This document shows, piece by piece, positions 35,314-40,389 of a stretch of DNA of 40,389 nucleotides. Source of the DNA: a candidate division FCPU426 bacterium (GTDB lineage Bacteria; Oederibacteriota; Muellerivitia; Muellerivitales; Muellerivitaceae); the NCBI GenBank assembly GCA_030041545.1, contig JASHNQ010000047.1, positions 1 to 40,389 on the forward strand, read 5' to 3'. The stretch's first letter is position 1, and each line of letters starts with the position of its first letter. The position numbers were made by a program, and so were the translations under genes. The notes below the pieces were generated by a model that saw only the letters and a list, made by a program, of their open reading frames with translations, was not told where the DNA came from and made no database searches.

Positions 35314-36381
35314 TCAGTAGTGGTAGCTGATGAAAAGCCCGGCATCGGCGCCAGTGTAGTCGATATGGACGGGGTTGAACCCCGACGCGCCGGTGGGATA
35401 GGCCGAAACCAGGCCGTAGGAATCGGCCCCCAGCACCGAGGGCTGGGTGGCGCCCCCTTGATAGGAAACATTTCCCGCGATGCCGCCCGTGGTGGCGTAA
35501 CGGCCTCTTACATAAATACCCGCCGAAACTTGGTCCCCCACCGCGAATTCCCAACCCAGCCCCAGGAAGCCCCCGTACCCCAGGCCGCCCAATTCGCCGG
35601 ACTCAAAGGACGCGCTGTTTTTCGTGTAGTTGAGCTCCACGATGCTGAGATAGACCCCGGCGCCCGCGCTGGCCCAAAGCCGAGTGCGCCCCAGCTTGAA
35701 GAAATGGTAGTATTCGGGCTGGATGGAAATCATGTTGGGTTGGATGCTGCCTTTAAAGGTGTCACCATAAATGTCCTGGGCCGAGGCTTGGAAGCCGTTC
35801 AAGGCCGCCCCGTCAAAAACCACGCCCCAGGCATTATAAGTGTCCAGCATGAACCCCATTTCCAGCGTGGCCAGCGGCCCGAACCCGTCGCAGGAGGCGG
35901 AGGCTTGACCGTACATGGGGCCGTATTCGGCTTGGAAGGCGGAAACGGATTTGGGCAGGTTTCCCAGGCCGGAGGAAATGACCCCCGCCCGCAGGCTCAC
36001 CCAGATGTCGTTGTCGGGGTTGCGGAAGACCCTAGGATAGGGGTTATTGCGCTCCACCTCCCAGATGATGTTGGCCCGGATGCCCTCCGCCAGGTTCCAC
36101 AACTGCGGGTCGTCGGGATGTCCTTTCAGGCTTTGGTCAAAGGAAAAGAGGGCCTGCGCAGGCTGGTCCAGGAGGTAATAGTCGAAGCCCAGGATTTGCC
36201 AGGCCTTCCAGTTTTGGGGGTCTAATTTGACGGCGGCCTGGAGGTAACGGATGGAGTTGGCGTAATCCTTATGGGCGTAAAAGTTGAACCCCGCCAGGTA
36301 ATAATCCTCGGAGGTGTAGGCCCCAAGGGGGGAGCAGGCCAAGGCGGCCCAAAGGATCCAACAGGCTCGGCGGGCAAGCAT
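35314..36381 (-). CDS. Secreted TPR protein with C-terminal outer-membrane beta-barrel
   Basis: 355 residues; AGGAAA upstream of the ATG. Signal peptide to about residue 21. TPR repeats about 25-125 (YLAGFNFYAHKDYANSIRYL, DPQNWKAWQILGFDYYLLDQ). From about 128 a strand-rich region with Gly/aromatic alternation (WVSLRAGVISSG, LWASAGAGVYLSIVE, AGLFISYHY) looks like a small barrel, with an aromatic end as recognised by the BAM machinery. Role unknown; perhaps a scaffold in the outer membrane. Convergent with the Nudix gene. Confidence 0.7.
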   Translation of the reverse strand: MLARRACWILWAALACSPLGAYTSEDYYLAGFNFYAHKDYANSIRYLQAAVKLDPQNWKAWQILGFDYYLLDQPAQALFSFDQSLKGHPDDPQLWNLAEGIRANIIWEVERNNPYPRVFRNPDNDIWVSLRAGVISSGLGNLPKSVSAFQAEYGPMYGQASASCDGFGPLATLEMGFMLDTYNAWGVVFDGAALNGFQASAQDIYGDTFKGSIQPNMISIQPEYYHFFKLGRTRLWASAGAGVYLSIVELNYTKNSASFESGELGGLGYGGFLGLGWEFAVGDQVSAGIYVRGRYATTGGIAGNVSYQGGATQPSVLGADSYGLVSAYPTGASGFNPVHIDYTGADAGLFISYHY

Positions 36382-36421
36382 GATATTTTCCTAAGAACCC
36401 TTAACAAGATTCTTGAAACTA

Positions 36422-36489
36422 TGATGAATAGGATAAATGTGATTTTAAACCTTTTGTTTTTTGCCTTATCTCATTCATCCCATTCATCA
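36422..36489. repeat. TGATGAAT-type intergenic inverted repeat
   Basis: Arm TGATGAATAGGATAAATG (36422-36439) is inverted imperfectly at 36464-36489 (CATTCATCCCATTCATCA), AT-rich loop. Lies in the 310-bp gap between the TPR-barrel gene and queG; the rest of that gap (36490-36691) is AT-rich and shows nothing else. Confidence 0.7.
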
Positions 36490-36691
36490 AAGCCGTTCGA
36501 GAGCCTCAGGCCCTGAGTCAAATCGAGGGGTTCCAAAGTTTTTGATTTTTGTTAGAGACTTTTAGATTAGATATCCATTAAAACCGGTCCAGTATATCGG
36601 CCGAAGCCCGCAAAACCAGGCGGTTCAGGGGGAAGAACCGGGCATTGGCTTTTTGAATCCACCGGATAGGCCGGATTGTCTGTTCCGGAAA

Positions 36692-37612
36692 TCACTCCCT
36701 CCCAAGGCCGGCGTTCCGGAGCCACATGGGGTATTTGATCCGCTCCAAAGCGCTGTTCCGGCTGAATTCCTTGAAATCCGACTCGGACATTTGGGCGGCC
36801 GTTTCGCGGGTGAGGCCAAGGATTTCAGGGCTCGGCTCGAAGGCCTTTTCGCGGCCCGCAGGGGCGTTGGCGTTGTAGGGGCAGGCGGTCTGGCACAAAT
36901 CACAGCCCGCCAGATAGCCGTGAAGAGCCGCGCCTTCCGGCAGGGGCGAGCGGTGCTCCAAGGTGAGGTAGCTGATGCACTTGACCGCGTTCAACAGGCC
37001 GGGCTCCTCCAGGGCCCCGGTGGGGCAGGCGTCCAGGCAGGCGGTGCAGGTTTTGCAAAGGTCGTCCACGGGCGCGTCGGCGGACAGTTCGGCGTCAGTC
37101 AAGATCTCCCCCAGGAAGAAAAAGGACCCGAAACGCCGGTTCAACAGCAGGGTATTCTTGCCCCTCCACCCCAAACCCGCCTGGGCCGCGTAACCGCGCT
37201 CCAGGACCGGGCCCGTGTCCACGTACCACTTGGCCCTGGCGCCGGGGGAGAGTTTACGGCAAAGGTAATCCGAGAGGGCTTCCAGCTTTTCCCCCAGTAC
37301 CTGGTGGTAATCCCGGCCCCAGGCATAGCAGGAAATGGGATGCTTTTCCAAAAGGGGGGAATGTTCCGGAGAAGGGTTGTAACTGAGTCCCACGCAAAAA
37401 ACGGACTTAGCGCCCGGGAGAAGGGCTTGGGGATTCCCCCGCGCCTCCTTTCGGCGCTCCAGGTAGGCCATTTCGCCGGCATAACCCTTTTGGAGCCAGT
37501 CCAAAAAAGAAGGATAACTTGGGGGAGGGACGGCGGGGGTCGCCCCGGAAAGCTCGAAGCCCAGCTCCGACGCCTTTTGCTTCAGTTTTTGGGTCCGTTC
37601 AAGCGAATTCAT
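36692..37612 (-). CDS. queG: Epoxyqueuosine reductase QueG
   Basis: 306 residues. Cobalamin-dependent reductase that makes queuosine from epoxyqueuosine in tRNA. Seen: GRDYHQVLGEKLEAL (about 100), YVDTGPVLERGYAAQAGLGW (about 130), two [4Fe-4S] clusters CKTCTACLDACPTGA (about 185) and CDLCQTACPYN (about 239). It lacks the C-terminal HEAT extension that many homologues have, and ends soon after the second cluster. No other queuosine gene nearby. Confidence 0.93.
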   Translation of the reverse strand: MNSLERTQKLKQKASELGFELSGATPAVPPPSYPSFLDWLQKGYAGEMAYLERRKEARGNPQALLPGAKSVFCVGLSYNPSPEHSPLLEKHPISCYAWGRDYHQVLGEKLEALSDYLCRKLSPGARAKWYVDTGPVLERGYAAQAGLGWRGKNTLLLNRRFGSFFFLGEILTDAELSADAPVDDLCKTCTACLDACPTGALEEPGLLNAVKCISYLTLEHRSPLPEGAALHGYLAGCDLCQTACPYNANAPAGREKAFEPSPEILGLTRETAAQMSESDFKEFSRNSALERIKYPMWLRNAGLGRE

Positions 37613-37623
37613 AAGCCTCTTTT

Positions 37624-37725
37624 ACCGCGAAGGCGCGAAGAGCGCGGAAAAATTTTTGGAAATTAAATTCATTGGCTGGAAGCCCGTGTTCGACCGGTTT
37701 TTCGCGTCTTTCGCGCCTTCGCGGT
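37624..37725. repeat. CGCGAAG-type intergenic inverted repeat
   Basis: ACCGCGAAGGCGCGAA (37624-37639) is perfectly inverted at 37710-37725, 16 bp, with further partial symmetry inside (GCGCGGAAAAA; TTTTTCGCG) and an AT-rich centre. Same family as 19268-19362. Confidence 0.9.
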
Positions 37726-37739
37726 GGAAGTCTTTGATT

Positions 37740-38276
37740 TTAGGACTTGAAGTGAGAATAGGTCTGCAGGGCGGCGCTGAGGGAGGACAAGACCAGGATT
37801 AGGGCCACTAATTGCCGAAGAGGGGGGGCCACCCCGAAGTAGATCCCCAGGGCCAGGACCGCCACGGCCCAGGAAAAGACGACCCAAAACCATTCCTTCT
37901 TCCGGTTGGATGGGTTGTGGTGGCGCTTGAGCTTGGCGGCGAACTCCTCGGGCGTGAACCTCTCCCGCGTTTCGATGTTGTCCACCCGGCCACCAAGGTT
38001 TTGCAGGAGGGTGTCCACCAGGAAAATCTGGAGGTCGGCCGCCGAGGGAGGGGCGTCCTGGGAAACGGCGACCGCATAGGACCCGTTGCCCGGGTCGAAG
38101 GAAAGGAAACACTCGATTTCCGGAGGGCCCGGTTGGTAAAACCGGATGGCGTCCCATTCCGGGTCCCGGCCCTTCAGGTTTATTTCCACGGAAAATCCCC
38201 GGCGGTGGAGCTCATCCATCAGCTCAAGGCCCGAAGGCCGTTCCTTCTTTTCGGGGCTCAGGATGTATTCGGCCAT
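37740..38276 (-). CDS. Membrane protein of unknown function with two C-terminal helices
   Basis: 178 residues from the ATG at 38276 (CGGAG upstream; extension to 38336 is rejected because it enters repeat sequence). The N-terminal 115 residues are soluble (GLELMDELHRRGFSVEINL, FLSFDPGNGSYAVAVS) and the last part has two hydrophobic helices (WFWVVFSWAVAVLALGIYF and the next). No family recognised. Confidence 0.6.
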   Translation of the reverse strand: MAEYILSPEKKERPSGLELMDELHRRGFSVEINLKGRDPEWDAIRFYQPGPPEIECFLSFDPGNGSYAVAVSQDAPPSAADLQIFLVDTLLQNLGGRVDNIETRERFTPEEFAAKLKRHHNPSNRKKEWFWVVFSWAVAVLALGIYFGVAPPLRQLVALILVLSSLSAALQTYSHFKS

Positions 38277-38305
38277 AACCGGCTCCGAAGAGGCTGCTTT
38301 GAAAA

Positions 38306-38362
38306 TAACATCACCCTCACCCTGTCCCTCGCCCATGGGGGGAGAGGGTCAGGGGCGACTTT
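38306..38362. repeat. CCCTCTCCC-type intergenic inverted repeat, diverged copy
   Basis: TCACCCTCACCCTGTCCCTC (from 38306) faces GGGGAGAGGGTCAGGGGCGA in the following 25 nt as a rough inverted repeat. Related to the element at 8529-8616. Confidence 0.6.
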
Positions 38363-38381
38363 CATGCTGGGGATGGGTCAT

Positions 38382-38416
38382 AAAAAAGGCAGGGGCGAGA
38401 ATACCTCGCCCCTGCC
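38382..38416 (-). terminator. Intrinsic terminator of the mtnB-mtnD operon
   Basis: On the minus strand, a 12-bp stem (GGCAGGGGCGAG, 38416-38405 side, with CTCGCCCCTGCC) and 5-nt loop are followed by six T. It is 20 bp past the mtnD stop. Confidence 0.95.
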
Positions 38417-38436
38417 TGGATGTCAAAGCCCTCGGC

Positions 38437-38901
38437 TTACTTAGCTGCGGCAGCCTCCCGGTCCTTGCGATAGAAAGGCGTCCAGCCGGATTGGTCCTTG
38501 AACAGGCGCACGCATTGGATCTTCTTCTCGTCCGTCAGGTAAAAGCGGTGGTAGCGGTTGGCGGGCACCGAGATGAAATCCCGGGGCTCCACGATGACCT
38601 TCATCCACTTGTCGTCCAGGCTGCGGATCTCGAACACGCCCGAACCGGACAAAACGAAACGCACCTCGTCATCGGTGTGCAGGTGCTCACCCACGAATTT
38701 GTCGCATAGGGCCTGGAAATTGGGCATCTCAGGCCACATCTTCACCTGGTCCATGGTCACGTAGCCGTTCTCCTTCATAATCCCTTCCAAGGGCGGCTTG
38801 TAGGCGGCCTCCTCGGTGGGGAGCTGGCGGTAGGTGACGCCATTGGCGTTCAACTCCTCCGGCGAAATGTCCTTCCCCGTCTCCAACCAAATCGCTTTCA
38901 T
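38437..38901 (-). CDS. mtnD: Acireductone dioxygenase MtnD
   Basis: 154 residues. Cupin metalloenzyme of methionine salvage; with Fe it yields the methionine precursor keto acid plus formate. Metal ligands are visible: HLHTDDEVRF (HxHxxxxE, about 70-79) and NRYHRF (about 113). Starts 9 nt after the mtnB stop: same operon, followed by a strong terminator. The enolase-phosphatase and MTR-1-P isomerase genes are not in the window. Confidence 0.93.
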   Translation of the reverse strand: MKAIWLETGKDISPEELNANGVTYRQLPTEEAAYKPPLEGIMKENGYVTMDQVKMWPEMPNFQALCDKFVGEHLHTDDEVRFVLSGSGVFEIRSLDDKWMKVIVEPRDFISVPANRYHRFYLTDEKKIQCVRLFKDQSGWTPFYRKDREAAAAK

Positions 38902-38910
38902 TCTTCCTCC

Positions 38911-39582
38911 TTAATCTAAGGCAATTCCTAATTGCTTCATGCGGCCCGCGGCCTCGAAAAGGTAGTCGTAGCACTCGGCGTGGGTCTTGGCCTGCTTCCA
39001 ATCTTTCCCCCAAACATAGACCCCGTGGCGCCGGACCAGCACCGCGTGGGACTTGGGGTTGTTTTCGATCGCCTCGGCCAGGGAATCGGCCAGGTCGCAC
39101 TCATAGGCGGTGTTCTCAATGATGGGGACTTCCAGGGTGTCGAAGGCGCCGTAGCCCTCCACGCCCTTCTGCATTTCCATGTCTTTGATGCGGAAGTGCC
39201 TGTCGAAAAGTAGGGTGGCCGTATTGGCGTTCACCGAGTGGCTGTGCAGCACCGCGCCGGCGTTGCGGATCTTGTAGGCATGCAGGAATAGGGGCGCGCA
39301 TTGGGAAAGCTTCAGGCCCCGGCCGGGTTCCTCCACGGACATGCCCTCGGCATCCAGCACGAAAATGTCCTCAGGCTTGAGCCTTTCCTTTTGGACGCCG
39401 CTGGGAGCCATGTAGATGAAGCCGTCTTCTTTAATGGAGATACCGCCGCCGGTGCCCGAGGCCCAGCCCAAATTGTAGAAACTACGGCAAAGTTCGCAGA
39501 CCAGCTCGCGGGTTTTCTTGGAAGATGCCGGGGAAGGAGTCTTTTTTACTTTCGAATTTTTTTCCGTCAAAATCGCTTTCAT
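38911..39582 (-). CDS. mtnB: Methylthioribulose-1-phosphate dehydratase MtnB
   Basis: 223 residues. Class II aldolase-type dehydratase of methionine salvage; Zn ligands HSHS (about 112-115) and a later His (RRHGVYVWG, about 184). Substrate-binding GTGGGIS (about 44) is typical. About 20 residues of Lys/Ser-rich N-terminal extension precede the domain. No good ribosome binding site before the ATG at 39582, so initiation may be weak or start later. Upstream gene of the mtnB-mtnD pair. Confidence 0.93.
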   Translation of the reverse strand: MKAILTEKNSKVKKTPSPASSKKTRELVCELCRSFYNLGWASGTGGGISIKEDGFIYMAPSGVQKERLKPEDIFVLDAEGMSVEEPGRGLKLSQCAPLFLHAYKIRNAGAVLHSHSVNANTATLLFDRHFRIKDMEMQKGVEGYGAFDTLEVPIIENTAYECDLADSLAEAIENNPKSHAVLVRRHGVYVWGKDWKQAKTHAECYDYLFEAAGRMKQLGIALD

Positions 39583-39662
39583 TTAGGAGTTAATTATCAG
39601 TTATCTTATGGAAGCCGTCAAGGGCAAGGGTTTTTTTAACGCGTGGCGTGGGGAAACAAGCG

Positions 39663-40109
39663 ATGCCGTTCTATCAAACCGTCCATTCCATTTCGGTCAA
39701 CTCGCCGGCCGAAAAAATTTACGAAGCCCTCACCCACTGGGTCGACCGGGCGGCCTGGCGGCATGGGATCGGGATCCAATGGGAAGGGGAAAACCGGGCC
39801 TTCGTGGGCCAGAAGGTTTCGTTTAAGTTCAAAAGTTTTTTGTTTTCCTATTCCTTCTCCTTCCGCGTCAGCGGGATGGAACCGCCCCGGCGGCTTTACA
39901 TGGAATACACGGGAAAGCCCCTGCAAGGCCGGGCCGCCATCGAGATCGTCCCCGAGGAAAAAGGGTGCCGGGTGGACTTCCATTGGATGAAGGTGGAACC
40001 GGCGGGGCTGATTTCCAAGATTTACTTCGCCCTTGGGCTGGGCATGAGGGCCCACCGCAGAAGGACGATGGAAACCCTGCGGATGCTCAAGAACCACCTG
40101 GAAAACTAA
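39663..40109 (+). CDS. SRPBCC (START/polyketide cyclase-like) protein
   Basis: 148 residues from the ATG at 39663 (GGGGAAA upstream); a GTG at 39648 is the alternative. Pattern fits the small helix-grip fold: YQTVHSISVNSPAEKIYEAL at the N-terminus, repeated beta strands (FKFKSFLFSYSFSFRVSG), and a C-terminal long helix (RRRTMETLRMLKNHLE). Family binds hydrophobic ligands or acts as a cyclase; the ligand is not readable. Confidence 0.75.
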   Translation: MPFYQTVHSISVNSPAEKIYEALTHWVDRAAWRHGIGIQWEGENRAFVGQKVSFKFKSFLFSYSFSFRVSGMEPPRRLYMEYTGKPLQGRAAIEIVPEEKGCRVDFHWMKVEPAGLISKIYFALGLGMRAHRRRTMETLRMLKNHLEN

Positions 40110-40114
40110 GAGTC

Positions 40115-40245
40115 CCTAACAAAAAACGCTCACCATGAAGTACACCAAGGACACGAAGTTAAACCATGTGATTTTTTCAAGCGTTTTTATGTCTCACTTT
40201 GTGTACTTCGTGCCCTTTGTGGTAAGAGTTTGGGTTTTTGTTAGG
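40115..40245. repeat. Nested intergenic palindrome beside the IS110-like element
   Basis: Outer arms CCTAACAAAAAAC (40115-40127) and GTTTTTGTTAGG (40234-40245) pair with a one-base slip. Inside, ACCATGAAGTAC..ACGAAG (from 40132) is imperfectly inverted at 40196-40223 (CTTTGTGTACTTCGTGCC). It starts six bases after the SRPBCC stop. It is either a stand-alone repeat next to the insertion sequence or part of its left end. Confidence 0.7.
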
Positions 40246-40256
40246 TAGTATGCAGG

Positions 40257-40317
40257 CCGTTCCTCCGCCGGGGTAAAGTAAGCCCCGGCGTGAGTAGCCC
40301 ACTCACAGGAGGAACGG
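40257..40317 (+). ncRNA. Three-way-junction leader of the IS110-like transposase
   Basis: P1 is CCGTTCCTCC (40257-40266) with GGAGGAACGG (40308-40317), P2 GCCGGGG (40267-40273) with CCCCGGC (40283-40289), P3 TGAGT (40291-40295) with ACTCA (40301-40305). All pairs are perfect. The ribosome binding site AGGAGG (40307-40312) lies in the 3' strand of P1, so the fold would hide it. Could be a translational lock or part of the noncoding RNA that IS110 elements encode near their end. Structure is seen, function inferred. Confidence 0.55.
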
Positions 40318-40318
40318 T

Positions 40319-40389
40319 ATGGAAAAGCGTAGCACGAAAAACAGGAAGGTTGGAATTGGAAAGAAAGACCTTGTGTACGTTGGTTTGGA
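40319..40389 (+). CDS. IS110-like transposase, 5' fragment (runs off right edge)
   Basis: Only 23 codons are visible: a basic start, then DLVYVGLD, which matches the VFVGIDV motif that opens IS110 DEDD recombinases and carries the first catalytic Asp. Strong ribosome binding site inside a structured leader. The family call rests on this short motif and the leader, and the remaining sequence must be read beyond the window. Confidence 0.55.
   Translation, partial: MEKRSTKNRKVGIGKKDLVYVGL

Noticed and set aside
1-40389. tRNA or rRNA genes
   Set aside because: No clover-leaf with GGTTCGA-type arm or rRNA core sequence was noticed on either strand; a dedicated search could still find a diverged one.

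Overview
The window looks like a chromosome piece from an uncultivated, GC-rich, Gram-negative bacterium. Evidence for an outer membrane: two proteins with C-terminal beta-barrel character (29063-30250 and 35314-36381), lipoprotein signals and secreted proteins. Style features include Thr-Pro-rich linkers of the 'TPTNTPT' kind, menaquinone synthesis by the futalosine route (MqnD), a long ThyX instead of ThyA, and many short intergenic palindromes. These resemble genomes of poorly cultivated candidate phyla, but no rRNA or tRNA marker is present, so no taxon can be fixed.

Layout. 1-2422 (minus): a giant secreted Thr-rich protein with a DUF11 domain, running off the left edge. 2423-3548: AT-rich, gene-poor. 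3549-5675: GT39-like membrane glycosyltransferase with a C-terminal PA14-like domain. 5751-6701: membrane PAS sensor. 6702-7361: fossils of an EamA transporter and a cyclopropane-fatty-acid synthase, followed by an intact fatty acid desaturase. 8797-9942: beta-propeller lipoprotein. 9950-12077: decayed TPR gene and CstA. 12180-13216: DUF1499 membrane protein and a broken DUF488 gene. 13211-15278: YbjQ and a CHASE3-like/PAS histidine kinase. 15382-20787: an AAA ATPase, VWA protein and glycosyltransferase run. 20858-24925: divergent DUF2723 and YfhO-type membrane proteins. 25003-28897: tandem ThyX, a secreted protein, a HAD phosphatase and a c-type cytochrome lipoprotein. 29063-30250: monohaem cytochrome-porin fusion. 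30496-36381: MqnD, a second TPR-tailed glycosyltransferase, a GIY-YIG protein, a membrane-anchored CxCGC protein, a Nudix-DUF309 fusion and a TPR-beta-barrel protein. 36692-40109: QueG, a membrane protein, MtnD-MtnB of methionine salvage and an SRPBCC protein. 40319 to the right edge: the start of an IS110-like transposase behind a three-way-junction leader.

Themes. Five large polytopic GT-C or YfhO-type proteins sit within 30 kb, together with surface proteins carrying long Thr/Ser/Pro linkers; O-glycosylation of those linkers is an attractive but untested link. Two neighbouring exported CXXCH proteins, one fused to a predicted barrel, suggest electron transfer at the cell surface, with menaquinone as the likely quinone pool. 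At least four pseudogene fragments and a set of intergenic inverted repeats point to ongoing gene decay and repeat activity. The most promising leads are the Cyc2-like cytochrome-porin, the structured 5' end of the IS110 element, the tandem ThyX with its signature spread over two domains, and the ATPase-VWA-glycosyltransferase run.
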